Assembly: GCF_014642835.1 (NCBI RefSeq)
Contig: NZ_BMJA01000005.1
Coordinates: 301,928-365,927 of the forward strand
Length of the DNA: 64,000 nt
Direction of reading: 5' to 3'
Origin: Dyella nitratireducens
GTDB taxonomy: Bacteria; Pseudomonadota; Gammaproteobacteria; Xanthomonadales; Rhodanobacteraceae
The notes beneath the pieces are model-generated. The model was not told the origin of the DNA, made no database searches, and saw only the letters and a program-made list of their open reading frames with translations. The position numbers were made by a program, and so were the translations under genes. How positions within the stretch are numbered: the first letter of the stretch is position 1; every line of letters starts with the position of its first letter. Of the stretch, positions 33,936 through 42,945 are shown piece by piece.

Positions 33936-34979
33936 ATGACTGCAGCCGCCCTTCGCCACGACTGGACCCGCGACGAAGTCGTCGCCCTGTTCGCCCTGCC
34001 CTTCAACGAGCTGCTGCACCGCGCACACAGCATGCATCGCGAGCATCACGATCCGAACGCGGTGCAGGTATCGACCCTGCTGTCGATCAAGACTGGCGGC
34101 TGCCCGGAGGACTGCGGCTACTGCCCACAGGCCGCGAGGTACCACACCGGTGTCAAGACGGAAAAGCTGATGTCGGTGGAAAGCGTGGTCGCCCGCGCGC
34201 AGGCCGCGAAGAGCGCCGGTGCCAGCCGCTTCTGCATGGGCGCCGCGTGGCGCAGCCCGAAAGACCGCGACGTGGCCCAGGTAGCGGAAATCGTCTCGGC
34301 GGTAAAAGCATTGGGCCTGGAAACCTGCGCCACGCTGGGCATGCTCTCCGGTGAACAGGCGCAGACGCTGAAGCAGGCCGGCCTCGACTACTACAACCAC
34401 AACCTGGATACCGCGCCGGAGTTCTACGGCGAGGTCATCCACACGCGCCAGTACCAGGATCGCCTGGATACGCTGGAACACGTGCGCCAGGTCGGCCTGA
34501 AAACCTGCTGCGGCGGCATCGTCGGCATGGGCGAAACGCGCGGGCAACGCGCTGGTCTGCTGCAGACGCTGGCCAATCTTCCAGAGCATCCGCAATCGGT
34601 GCCGATCAACCAGCTGGTGCAGGTGCCAGGCACCCCGCTGCACGGCACCGAGGCACTGGACCCGTTCGAGTTCGTGCGCACGATCGCCGTGGCACGCATC
34701 CTGATGCCCGCATCGATGGTGCGCCTCTCCGCCGGCCGCCAGCAGATGGACGATGCCGTGCAGGCGCTGTGTTTCTTCGCTGGCGCCAATTCGATTTTCT
34801 ACGGCGAAAAACTGTTGACCACCGGCAATCCGGATGTGGAACACGACCGCGCGCTGTTCCGTCGTCTCGACCTGCATGCACTGGAAATCACGGAAGATAC
34901 CGACACCGTGCATGCGGATATTCTCGAAGTGGAAGCGGGCGGCTGCGGGCAGGGCTGTGGCTGCAGTGCCGCGGCCTGA
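33936..34979 (+). CDS. bioB: Biotin synthase
   Basis: Radical-SAM enzyme inserting sulfur into dethiobiotin, 347 residues from the ATG at 33936, with GGAG eight bases upstream. The SAM-cluster cysteines are Cys56, Cys60 and Cys63 ([12 protein letters not shown]). [19 protein letters not shown] and [11 protein letters not shown] (Arg ligand of the [2Fe-2S] cluster) are intact. The C-terminus ends in a Cys-rich tail, [13 protein letters not shown], typical of gammaproteobacterial BioB. First gene of bioB-bioF-trhO-bioH-bioC, under the BirA operator. It overlaps bioF by 14 bases. Confidence 0.97.
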   Translation: MTAAALRHDWTRDEVVALFALPFNELLHRAHSMHREHHDPNAVQVSTLLSIKTGGCPEDCGYCPQAARYHTGVKTEKLMSVESVVARAQAAKSAGASRFCMGAAWRSPKDRDVAQVAEIVSAVKALGLETCATLGMLSGEQAQTLKQAGLDYYNHNLDTAPEFYGEVIHTRQYQDRLDTLEHVRQVGLKTCCGGIVGMGETRGQRAGLLQTLANLPEHPQSVPINQLVQVPGTPLHGTEALDPFEFVRTIAVARILMPASMVRLSAGRQQMDDAVQALCFFAGANSIFYGEKLLTTGNPDVEHDRALFRRLDLHALEITEDTDTVHADILEVEAGGCGQGCGCSAAA

Positions 34980-36150
34980 TCTGCTCCAACGATTAGCCGT
35001 CCAAACGGCGGAGCGCGCGCAGGCACAGTTACAACGTCGCTTGCGCACCATTACCCGCGTCGAAGGGCCTTGTGTCGAAAGCAACGGGCAGCGCCTGTTG
35101 GCTTTCTGCAGCAATGATTATCTAGGGCTGGCACAGGATTCCCGCCTGATCGCCGCCTGGAAGCAGGCGGCTGATGAGAGTGGCGTCGGCAGTGGCTCCG
35201 CGCACCTTATCTGCGGCCATCGGCGCGAACATGCCGAACTGGAAGAGGCGCTGGCCGAATGGACCGGCCGCGAGCGCGCACTGCTGTTTTCCACCGGCTA
35301 CATGGCCAATCTCGGCGTGACGCAGGCGCTGCTGCAACGTGGCGAGTTGTGTGTGCAGGACAAGCTCAACCACGCCTGCCTGCTCGACGGCGCGCAACTG
35401 GCTGGCGCGACGTTGAAGCGTTATCCGCATGCCGATGTCGACGCCGCCGCGCGCCAATTGCACAGCGATGACGAAGCTTGTGCCCTGCTCGCCACCGACG
35501 GCGTATTCAGCATGGACGGCGATATCGCGCCGCTGCCTGAGCTTGCCATGTTGTGCGCCCGCGAAAGTGCGACGCTGATGGTGGACGACGCGCACGGACT
35601 TGGCGTGCTTGGCGACGATGGCGCCGGCAGCGTGGCGGAAGCAGGCTTGAGCGAGCGCGATGTACCCGTGCTGATGGCAACCCTGGGCAAGGCGCTTGGA
35701 TGCAGCGGTGCGTTCGTCGCCGGCCCAGCCAGCTTGATCGATGGCCTGGTTCAATTCGCCCGCACGTATATCTACACCACCGCCATGCCACCTGCGCTGG
35801 CAGCGGCAACACACTGCGCCGTGACCCTTGCGCGCACGGAAAACTGGCGCCGCGAAAAACTCAACGCGTTGATCCAGCGCTTTCGCCAGGGCGCCGAGCA
35901 ACTCGGTCTTCCGCTGATGGCTTCGCGCACGGCGATTCAGCCCTTGCTGCTCGGCGATGCGCAACGCGCCCTGGAAGCATCGCGAGCCTTGGAAGCAAAA
36001 GGCCTGCTGGTCGTGGCCATTCGCCCGCCTACCGTGCCGCAAGGTCAGGCGCGTCTGCGCATTACGCTGTCTGCCGCCCATGAAGAAGCGCATGTGGACC
36101 AATTGCTGGAAGCGCTGGCGTCCCTGCGGCTGGCTGGTGCCCCGGTATAA
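34966..36150 (+). CDS. bioF: 8-amino-7-oxononanoate synthase
   Basis: PLP enzyme joining pimeloyl-ACP (or -CoA) and alanine, 394 residues. The PLP lysine is Lys242 in [34 protein letters not shown] and [11 protein letters not shown] are family hallmarks. No ATG lies near the expected N-terminus; GTG at 34966 gives [13 protein letters not shown], matching the family, so I chose it. It overlaps the bioB end by 14 bases, which suggests coupling. Next comes trhO, 27 bp downstream. Confidence 0.95.
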   Translation: MPRPDLLQRLAVQTAERAQAQLQRRLRTITRVEGPCVESNGQRLLAFCSNDYLGLAQDSRLIAAWKQAADESGVGSGSAHLICGHRREHAELEEALAEWTGRERALLFSTGYMANLGVTQALLQRGELCVQDKLNHACLLDGAQLAGATLKRYPHADVDAAARQLHSDDEACALLATDGVFSMDGDIAPLPELAMLCARESATLMVDDAHGLGVLGDDGAGSVAEAGLSERDVPVLMATLGKALGCSGAFVAGPASLIDGLVQFARTYIYTTAMPPALAAATHCAVTLARTENWRREKLNALIQRFRQGAEQLGLPLMASRTAIQPLLLGDAQRALEASRALEAKGLLVVAIRPPTVPQGQARLRITLSAAHEEAHVDQLLEALASLRLAGAPV

Positions 36151-36177
36151 TTGCGCCTCGCACGCCTATTCCCTGTT

Positions 36178-36951
36178 ATGTCGACCCTGAATATCTCTGC
36201 CTATCGCTTCGTCAGCCTGGACGATCTGCCCGCGCTGCGTGAGCGCATGCTGGCGCAATGCCATGCGCTGGCGCTGAAAGGCACCATTCTACTGGCGCCG
36301 GAAGGCATCAATCTGTTTCTTGCCGGCTCGCGTGAGGCGGTGGATGCCTTCATGCATTGGCTGCACTACGACCCACGCTTTGCCGGCTTGCAGGGCAAGG
36401 AATCTCTCTCCGACGACGTCCCGTTCCAACGCATGCGCGTGCGCCTGAAGAAGGAGATCATCACGCTGCGTCATCCGACGATTCGTCCTGAAGGCGGCCG
36501 CGCGCCCGCGGTGGATGCCGCCACGCTCAAGCGTTGGCTGGACCAGGGACATGATGACGAGGGACGCGACGTGGTATTGCTGGATACGCGCAATGCCTAC
36601 GAAACAGATGTCGGCATGTTTCCGCAGGCCGTGGATTATCGCATTGGAAGCTTCACGGAACTCCCTTCTGCCGTGGAAGCCGATCGTGCCCGCTATGCGG
36701 AGAAAACCATCGTGTCGTACTGCACCGGCGGGATTCGCTGCGAGAAGTTTGCGTTGTATATGCAGGACATCGGCATGGAACGCGTGTTCCAGCTGGAAGG
36801 CGGGATTCTGAAGTACTTCGAGGAAGTGGGCGGCACGCACTGGCAGGGCGACTGCTTCGTGTTTGATGAACGTGGCGCCGTAGATAAGGCGCTGCTCCCC
36901 TCCGGGTCGTCCCCCTCACCGCAATCCTCTCCGGAAGACATCCGTGCATGA
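36178..36951 (+). CDS. trhO: tRNA uridine-34 hydroxylase TrhO (UPF0176 rhodanese)
   Basis: Oxygen-dependent enzyme of the YceA/TrhO group that makes 5-hydroxyuridine at tRNA position 34; 257 residues from the ATG at 36178. The N-terminal acylphosphatase-like domain ([17 protein letters not shown]) is followed by a rhodanese domain with the active cysteine in [11 protein letters not shown] (Cys182, also Cys188). [14 protein letters not shown] is the usual rhodanese lead-in. The odd point is its location between bioF and bioH; the stop overlaps the bioH ATG by four bases, so it is a true member of the biotin transcript. Confidence 0.92.
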   Translation: MSTLNISAYRFVSLDDLPALRERMLAQCHALALKGTILLAPEGINLFLAGSREAVDAFMHWLHYDPRFAGLQGKESLSDDVPFQRMRVRLKKEIITLRHPTIRPEGGRAPAVDAATLKRWLDQGHDDEGRDVVLLDTRNAYETDVGMFPQAVDYRIGSFTELPSAVEADRARYAEKTIVSYCTGGIRCEKFALYMQDIGMERVFQLEGGILKYFEEVGGTHWQGDCFVFDERGAVDKALLPSGSSPSPQSSPEDIRA

Positions 36952-37721
36952 GCCTCTATATCGAAACCCAAGGCAGCGGCTCGATCCCGCTGGTCATGCT
37001 GCACGGCTGGGCGATGCACGGCGGCATCTTCAACCTGCTGGTCGAGGTGTTGCGCGAACACTGCACGATGTATCTGGTGGACCTGCCAGGCCATGGCTTT
37101 TCGCGCGATTGTGGCCTGCCGCTGGAGCCGCAGGCGTGCGCACGCGCCATCGCCGAGGCCACACCTTCGGCGATCTGGCTGGGCTGGTCACTCGGCGGAT
37201 TGATCGCACTGCAGGGCGCACTGGATTTTCCTCAGCAGGTGCGCGGTCTTGCCATGCTTTGCGCGACGCCGCGTTTCGTGAGTGGTGACGACTGGCCGCA
37301 AGGGCGTGATCCTTCACTGGTGCGCCAGCTCGCCACCGATCTGGAAACGGATTACCACGCCACCATCGAGCGCTTCCTTGCGCTGGAGGTGATGGGCAGC
37401 CCCGATCCACGTGGCGAACTGCGCAAGCTGCGCGCCGAAGTATTTGCACGCGGCGAGCCGGATCTACGTGTATTGCAGGAAGGTATCCGCCTGTTGGACG
37501 AGACCGATTTGCGCGCCGGCCTTTCACATTTGAAACCCCATGGCAGTTGGTGGAGCGCCGGCCGTCTCGATCGGCTGGTGCATCCTTCCGCGATGGAATG
37601 GTCTGCACAGGCCAGCCAAGGCGAATTCCACGTGATTGCACGTGCCGGACACGCGCCTTTCCTGAGCCATGCAGATGCCGTCGCGCAAGCGCTGCGGCCA
37701 TGGCTGGAGCAGAACGCATGA
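36948..37721 (+). CDS. bioH: Pimeloyl-ACP methyl ester esterase
   Basis: Serine hydrolase that removes the methyl group from pimeloyl-ACP methyl ester and ends the BioC-BioH route to pimelate; 257 residues, alpha/beta fold. The catalytic triad is Ser81 (GWSLGG), Asp208 (GRLDRLV) and His235 (AGHAPFL). The N-terminal [12 protein letters not shown] is the oxyanion region typical of BioH. Coupled by ATGA overlaps to trhO on the left and bioC on the right. BioC and BioH together show the E. coli-type pimelate pathway. Confidence 0.94.
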   Translation: MSLYIETQGSGSIPLVMLHGWAMHGGIFNLLVEVLREHCTMYLVDLPGHGFSRDCGLPLEPQACARAIAEATPSAIWLGWSLGGLIALQGALDFPQQVRGLAMLCATPRFVSGDDWPQGRDPSLVRQLATDLETDYHATIERFLALEVMGSPDPRGELRKLRAEVFARGEPDLRVLQEGIRLLDETDLRAGLSHLKPHGSWWSAGRLDRLVHPSAMEWSAQASQGEFHVIARAGHAPFLSHADAVAQALRPWLEQNA

Positions 37722-38599
37722 GCGATTTCCACATCGATGCGCAGCGCGTGCGCACCAACTTCAGCCACGCTGCCGGAACGTATGAGCAACACGATGCACT
37801 GCAGCGCGAAGTACAACAGTTGTTGCTGGAACGTTTGGACTTCTATCTGCAGCAGCCCGAACACGTCATTGACGTGGGCGCGGGCACCGGCCGCGGTAGC
37901 GCGCTGCTGAAGAAGCGCTACAACAAGGCGCAAGTGATCGCCATGGATGTGGCGTTGCCGATGCTGCGCACGGCCAAGTCGCACGCCAGCTGGCTTAAGC
38001 CGTTCGCACGCGTGTGTGGCGAAGCGACTTCCTTGCCGCTTCCCGACCATAGCGTAGACGTGCTGCATTCGAATCTGTGCTTCCAGTGGATCGACGATCT
38101 GCCCGCACTGTTCGGCGAGTGCGTGCGCGTGTTGAAGCCCGGCGGCATGCTGCTGTTCTCCACCTTCGGCCCTGACACGCTGCGTGAGTTGCGTGCAGCA
38201 TGGGCCTCCGTGGATCAGCATTCGCACGTGAGCCGGTTTCTGGATATGCATGATCTCGGCGACGCGATGATCACGGCCGGCTTGCGCGATCCGGTGCTGG
38301 ATGTGGATCGCTTTACCTTGACCTATAGCGAACCGAAGGCGTTGCTGCGCGAACTGAAAGGCCTTGGCGCCACCCACGCCGATCGCGGCCGGGAACGCGG
38401 CCTTACCGGCAAACGCCACTTTCAGGCCATGCTGGCCGCGTACGAGGCGATGCGGGTTGATAGCCGCATTCCCGCCACCTGGGAAGTCGTGACGGCCCAC
38501 GCCTGGGGCCCGGCACCGGGCCAATCCCGCCGCGCAAAAGGTGGCGGCGAGATAGCCAGTTTCTCGATCGACAGCCTACGCGGCTCGCGGCGGCGCTGA
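37718..38599 (+). CDS. bioC: Malonyl-ACP O-methyltransferase
   Basis: SAM-dependent methyltransferase that caps malonyl-ACP with a methyl ester so that fatty-acid synthase can build pimelate; 293 residues. The SAM motif VIDVGAGTGRG is at about 50-60. The N-terminal RVRTNFSHAAGTYEQHDALQ is diagnostic of BioC, and LLFSTFGPDTLREL follows. A C-terminal extension of about 30 residues (after WEVVTAHAWGPAP, basic and Ser-rich) is common in Xanthomonadales. It ends one base before the stop of the convergent LptA-like gene. BioA and BioD are not in this window. Confidence 0.94.
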   Translation: MSDFHIDAQRVRTNFSHAAGTYEQHDALQREVQQLLLERLDFYLQQPEHVIDVGAGTGRGSALLKKRYNKAQVIAMDVALPMLRTAKSHASWLKPFARVCGEATSLPLPDHSVDVLHSNLCFQWIDDLPALFGECVRVLKPGGMLLFSTFGPDTLRELRAAWASVDQHSHVSRFLDMHDLGDAMITAGLRDPVLDVDRFTLTYSEPKALLRELKGLGATHADRGRERGLTGKRHFQAMLAAYEAMRVDSRIPATWEVVTAHAWGPAPGQSRRAKGGGEIASFSIDSLRGSRRR

Positions 38600-39181
38600 T
38601 TACTTGGCCGGCGCCGCCGTGGTGGATGCCGGCGCGGGTGCCGGTTGCGGTGCATTCGCGTTCTGCCGCTGCTTGGGCAGGTAGGTCATGCTCACGTTGC
38701 CGGTACCGGTGAAATAGGTGGTGTTGGTGTTGTAGGTGAGCTTGTCAGCATGCGCGTCACCCATGCCTTGCTGGGTGACCACGGCGTTCGGTTGCAGCAC
38801 GGCGATGCCGTTGATGTTGTCGTAATCCAGCGTGGGCGCCTCACCGGTCATCAGATGATCGTTGTCATCCAACTGTTGGATATGTGCTGGACGGCCTTTC
38901 ATCACGATGCGGCTGACCTGGCTTTGCCCATCCAGATAAATCTGTGCGACGTCTCCGGTAGCCTTCATGGTGCCCTGGGTCACCACGACATTGCCGGTAA
39001 GGGTGGTGATGGTATTGGGCGCGTTGAAGCCGTTGACGGAGACTTGCGAGGTGTTCATCGGCTGGTTGCGGTCACCGGTTTTGGCGTGGGCTGCCCATGG
39101 CAGGAGCAGCAGTAGCGCAACGCATGGATGGAACACGGAACCGCTGCCACGACGTTTGCTGGGAAGTGGAAACGGCTTCAT
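38600..39181 (-). CDS. LptA/OstA-like periplasmic protein
   Basis: Probable lipopolysaccharide-transport OstA-fold protein, 193 residues. An N-terminal signal (about 1-33, VALLLLLPWAAHA-KT) sends it to the periplasm. The OstA domain (about 45-160) shows the repeating beta pattern of LptA: TLTGNVVVTQGTMKATGDVA, GEAPTLDYDNINGIAVL, and GMGDAHADKLTYNT. An Ala/Pro-rich tail (about 172-193) ends it. LptA normally lies beside lptC and lptB; here there are no Lpt neighbours, so it may be a second copy. Start ATG is 39179-39181. Confidence 0.8.
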   Translation of the reverse strand: MKPFPLPSKRRGSGSVFHPCVALLLLLPWAAHAKTGDRNQPMNTSQVSVNGFNAPNTITTLTGNVVVTQGTMKATGDVAQIYLDGQSQVSRIVMKGRPAHIQQLDDNDHLMTGEAPTLDYDNINGIAVLQPNAVVTQQGMGDAHADKLTYNTNTTYFTGTGNVSMTYLPKQRQNANAPQPAPAPASTTAAPAK

Positions 39182-39241
39182 GTGCGGATCTCGGTAGGCC
39201 AACGGATGGCGGCATTCTAACGCGGCGGAGCGCCTCTCACC

Positions 39242-39823
39242 TCAGCCCTTCGCAGCACATGCCTTATGCCTAAAACACTCCACCAGATGATCGTTGACCA
39301 TGCCGGTCGCCTGCATAAAGGCATAGCAGATGGTGCTGCCGACGAAACGAAAGCCGCGCTTTTTCAGTGACTTGCTCATGTGGTCCGAAACCGGCGTGCT
39401 GGCCGGAACGTCCTGGCGGGTACGCCAGGTATTGCGAACCGGCTTGCCATCGACGAAAGACCACAGGTACGCATCCAGGCTGCCGTATTCGTCGATCACG
39501 TCCAGGGCCGCTTTGGCGTTGTCGCGCACGGAAGTGATCTTGAGGCGGTTGCGGATCAGGCCCGGATCGAGCAGCAGCTTTTCCAGATCGCGATCCTTCA
39601 ATGCGGCGGCACGGGCAAGATCGAAGTCATGGAATGCGCGGCGGTAGTGATCGCGCTTGTGCAGCACAGTGCGCCACGACAGACCTGCTTGCGCGCCTTC
39701 CAGGCACAGGAATTCGAACAGCATCCGGTCGTCGTGCAGCGGTACACCCCACTCGGTGTCGTGATACGCCTGCATCAATTCGCCATCGGCTGCCCAATGG
39801 CAGCGTACGCGCGTGGTCGCCAC
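39242..39823 (-). CDS. tag: DNA-3-methyladenine glycosylase I
   Basis: Base-excision repair glycosylase of the Tag family, which removes 3-methyladenine; 193 residues, helix-hairpin-helix superfamily. The N-terminal RCHWAADGELMQAYHDTEWG and GAQAGLSWRTVL, KRGFRFVGSTICYAFMQATG, and the C-terminal VNDHLVECF (His and Cys zinc ligands) all match. The first family zinc cysteine is present in VRCHW. It starts with GTG at 39821-39823, which has AAGGGG six bases upstream. It is monocistronic. Confidence 0.94.
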   Translation of the reverse strand: MATTRVRCHWAADGELMQAYHDTEWGVPLHDDRMLFEFLCLEGAQAGLSWRTVLHKRDHYRRAFHDFDLARAAALKDRDLEKLLLDPGLIRNRLKITSVRDNAKAALDVIDEYGSLDAYLWSFVDGKPVRNTWRTRQDVPASTPVSDHMSKSLKKRGFRFVGSTICYAFMQATGMVNDHLVECFRHKACAAKG

Positions 39824-39870
39824 GGTGTTCCCCTTCCAGCATCATCGAAGATGCGCAGGATACCGCTAAG

Positions 39871-40638
39871 TCAATGCGCGATTTCCAGGCTGCAATGCGC
39901 CGCACCGGCACTTCTGCAACTGAGATGCCTCACACGTACTTTCTTGCCCGCCACCGCCGCACCCAGCAGGCCCTCCAGGTAACCGCCGTAGAAGCGACAA
40001 CCAGAACGGCCATCCGCAGCGCACAAGGGACCATTGAGTACGTGCACATGCACGCCGCGCTGCTCGATCTCAGCAATCTGCCGCAAAGCCGGTACGGCGA
40101 CACGCTTGATCGCATCGCCCAGACTCAAGGGTGAATCCAGGGCGTAGTCGCGCTTGTATACCCATACGCCAGCTCGTCGCCCGGCCAGGAACAGCGAAGG
40201 CTCACGCGCAGGACCTGTCACATGGTGTTCGAGCGCTGCCAGCCAGGGATAGATGTTTGGAAAATCCTGCTTCAACTTAGGCAGGAGCTGTTCGACCTGC
40301 TCGATATCCGGCGCGGCGACAGTTCGCTCGGATTCGACCCTGAATTCCGGTAGAAAGGAAGGCCATGCCGTTTTCGGCGCAGCCACTGAAATTGCCGTCG
40401 CCTCTTCGCAAAGTGACGCCTCGAAGCTCAGCACCCGATTGTGCGAACCCAGCATCTCCTCCAGCGCGAAACGCTGCTCGGAAGGGCCACGCACGACCAT
40501 CGACAACCATGCACCACGTCCGTCCTGTGTAAGACGCTGGCGCAGCAATGCATAGTGATTAGCGGTAATAACTTGCCCAAGCTCCATAACCAAGCCCTCT
40601 CTCCGATCGGAGAGAACCTGGATTTCCAGCTCGATCAT
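39871..40638 (-). CDS. Putative ACT/V4R-like ligand-binding protein
   Basis: 255 residues, no signal peptide. The N-terminus (1-80, IELEIQVLSDRREGLVMELG...) looks like an ACT-type regulatory fold. The C-terminus (about 115-255) resembles the 4-vinyl-reductase (V4R) small-ligand domain: SLFLAGRRAGVWVYKRDYAL, a central CAADGRSGCRFYGGYLEGLL, and a Cys/His-rich close RHLSCRSAGAAHCSLEIAH. V4R domains bind hydrophobic small molecules in sensors and chlorophyll enzymes. No DNA-binding or enzymatic motif is evident. It follows the heme-oxygenase-like gene on the same strand, 239 bp downstream. The domain calls are by eye and moderately secure. Confidence 0.6.
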   Translation of the reverse strand: MIELEIQVLSDRREGLVMELGQVITANHYALLRQRLTQDGRGAWLSMVVRGPSEQRFALEEMLGSHNRVLSFEASLCEEATAISVAAPKTAWPSFLPEFRVESERTVAAPDIEQVEQLLPKLKQDFPNIYPWLAALEHHVTGPAREPSLFLAGRRAGVWVYKRDYALDSPLSLGDAIKRVAVPALRQIAEIEQRGVHVHVLNGPLCAADGRSGCRFYGGYLEGLLGAAVAGKKVRVRHLSCRSAGAAHCSLEIAH

Positions 40639-40877
40639 AGGCCCCCCTGTTGCTCGATGCTGGTGACACACACTCGGCGGGCAGGATGAGCGATTTTTAG
40701 ATTCCCAGCCGTGATTGGCATCAAAAATCCCTGCGCGTGAATACGAATTGCATCCTGCGCGGTGTCTTTCAGGCTTGCGGTTTCTTGCGCTTGCGCGCCG
40801 ATGCATCCTCAATGACGCATCGGCAATACGCTGATGACAACCATGCTTCCCATACGAAAGCACGGATTGTCCAACTC

Positions 40878-41789
40878 TTAAAAAGCGACCCAGTGCTCAC
40901 TACCCACCACGGAGGTGCCCGCGGGCCGATGGGTACGGCGAGCGCGCCGCCGCGACGTGGCCCGGCTCATCTGGAAGGTCCAGAAGCGATCCCACAGGTC
41001 GCAATAGTGCAGACATAGTGTCTCGATGCGCGCCTGCTGGTCCGGCGTAAGCGCCTGGGTGAGGACCAGCCAGAGATCGTTTTCGTGATCGTCGTCGGCC
41101 GCTTCCGCGCTGTCATCGCTGCTGACGCCGTGCACGAAGTAATAGCCGTCGCTGACGTCGATGTTCAACGCCTTGGTCGCAGTGCGCAGGGCTGGACTGA
41201 ACAGCACCACCTCTTCCTCGGCGACGGCCAGCAGGGCGGTCACATCCAGATAATTGCGGTAGCTACGCTCGAGGAACGAGCGTACCGCGCGCGCAATGCG
41301 GCTTGGCACGTAAGCTTTTCGCTCCGCTTGCGTAATGCCGTAATCGTCAAGCACGCGTTCGAACAAGGGATAATGCGCATACATCGGATTACCTCGGTAA
41401 TAACCGTCGGCATCACTACCGGGGCGAAAGCCGAATTCGTCCAGATCATTCAAGGTCATCAGAAAGCGGGGCGCGAGCTTGGCGCCGGGATGCAAGCGTG
41501 GCTCCAGTTGCCGGGTCTGCATCTGCGCGGCCAGCAAAGCATCGGTAAAGATCTGCACGATGGCGTGGCGATATTCCAAATGAATGCGGCACATGGATGC
41601 CGGATCCAGTTCTCCGCGCTGGAGTACGCCAATCGCAATATGCCGGGTGACCGGATGATTGGCGATGACTTCCCTCAATCGCTGCACAAAGCTGGCGTTT
41701 TGCCGCCATAGTTCGACCGGTACGCTGGCCTGCATGACGGCAATGGCGTTCTTGCGCGGGTGGTCCAAATCGATCATCGATGACTGCAT
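40878..41789 (-). CDS. Heme-oxygenase-like (HDO/TenA-PqqC fold) putative metal oxidase
   Basis: 303 residues from the ATG at 41787-41789 with a GGAGGG ribosome site. Nearly all helical. CRIHLEYRHAIVQIFTDALL and YYFVHGVSSDD... DDDHENDLW fit the metal-ligand helices (Glu/His, then His...Asp-x-His) of iron-containing heme-oxygenase-like enzymes. ERSYRNYLDVTALLAVAEEE is a further long helix. Such enzymes carry out varied oxygen-dependent reactions, so no substrate is proposed. The C-terminal 30 residues are basic and disordered-looking (SRRRARRTHRP). Precedes the V4R-like gene. Confidence 0.6.
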   Translation of the reverse strand: MQSSMIDLDHPRKNAIAVMQASVPVELWRQNASFVQRLREVIANHPVTRHIAIGVLQRGELDPASMCRIHLEYRHAIVQIFTDALLAAQMQTRQLEPRLHPGAKLAPRFLMTLNDLDEFGFRPGSDADGYYRGNPMYAHYPLFERVLDDYGITQAERKAYVPSRIARAVRSFLERSYRNYLDVTALLAVAEEEVVLFSPALRTATKALNIDVSDGYYFVHGVSSDDSAEAADDDHENDLWLVLTQALTPDQQARIETLCLHYCDLWDRFWTFQMSRATSRRRARRTHRPAGTSVVGSEHWVAF

Positions 41790-41994
41790 GACGGCTCCCT
41801 CCAACGTTGGTCATATCGATTCGGCACCGGCCATGCGGCCGGCGGCCGGTCTTTTCGAAGGTGAAAACGTGGCTGGACTTTTTCAGCGTCGCGTTGAATG
41901 GCGTGTCTGATTTTGGTTAAACCGATGTGGGCATCGATAATTTGTGACGTGATGCGAGCTCATTCGTGCAATCACGCACCTGTCCCCTTTTTTC

Positions 41995-42945
41995 TCACCA
42001 GGGCAAGTCATCGAGATCGACGTTGCCACCGGTCAGCACGACACCCACCCGGCGTCCGGCAAAACGCTCGCGCTGCTTGAGAACGGCTGCGAATGCTGTG
42101 GCACTCGATACTTCCACCATCAGTTTGAGGTTTTGCCAGAGCAGTTTCATGGCGGCGATGGTTTCTTCGTCGCTGACTGTGATGACTTCAACGTAGTGTT
42201 CACGCAGGGCGGTCAGATTCGATTCGCCGATCAGTGCGCGCAAGCCATCGCAGATGGTATTCGGCGTGAAATGCTCAATCCGAGACCCGCGTGCCAGCGA
42301 CTCCGCGGCATCCGCCGCACCGGCAGGCTCGGCGCCATGCATCTTGATCGCGGGCTTCACGCCGTGTGCCGCAATCGCGCAGCCGGAAAGCAGACCGCCG
42401 CCGCCGACCGGCGTGATGATGGTGTCCAATCCCTCACTCTGCTGCAGCAGCTCCAGTACCAACGTACCCTGCCCCGCCATGACATGCGTGTTCGCATACG
42501 GATGCACCATGACTGCGCCAGTGGCTTGCTGCACTTCGGCAGCCGTGGCCTCACGCGCTGCGATGGTTGGCGCGCAGCGATGCAGCGTCGCGCCAGCCTG
42601 CTCGATCGCTTCCACCTTGGCGCGAACGGCGCCTTCGGGCACCACCACGTGTGCGGCAATGCCACGCGTGGCAGCCGCCATCGCCAACGCATTGCCGTGA
42701 TTGCCGGATGAGTGCGTAACGACACCGCAAGCAGCTTCGTCATCAGTGAGCGACCACACGGCATTGCAGGCGCCACGGAATTTGAAGGCGCCACCGCGCT
42801 GCAGGTTTTCGCATTTGAAGTACAACGCGGCACCAGTCAGCGCATCCAGCGACGCGTTGCGCCATACCGGCGTCACCACGGCATGCGGCGCGATGCGTGC
42901 CGCCGCATCGTGGATTTCATCCAATGTGGGCAGTCGTACGCTCAT
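41995..42945 (-). CDS. PLP-dependent threonine/serine ammonia-lyase or racemase
   Basis: Fold-type II PLP enzyme, 316 residues, without the ACT domains of ilvA. The PLP lysine is in GGAFKFRGACN; the phosphate loop is VGGGGLLSG. HSSGNHGNALAMAAATRG is typical of the threonine dehydratase/serine racemase group. The two activities cannot be separated by eye; catabolic threonine or hydroxyamino-acid dehydratase is most likely. The start overlaps the aldose epimerase stop by ATGA, so it is the second gene of a two-gene unit, a pairing with no obvious metabolic logic. Confidence 0.88.
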   Translation of the reverse strand: MSVRLPTLDEIHDAAARIAPHAVVTPVWRNASLDALTGAALYFKCENLQRGGAFKFRGACNAVWSLTDDEAACGVVTHSSGNHGNALAMAAATRGIAAHVVVPEGAVRAKVEAIEQAGATLHRCAPTIAAREATAAEVQQATGAVMVHPYANTHVMAGQGTLVLELLQQSEGLDTIITPVGGGGLLSGCAIAAHGVKPAIKMHGAEPAGAADAAESLARGSRIEHFTPNTICDGLRALIGESNLTALREHYVEVITVSDEETIAAMKLLWQNLKLMVEVSSATAFAAVLKQRERFAGRRVGVVLTGGNVDLDDLPW

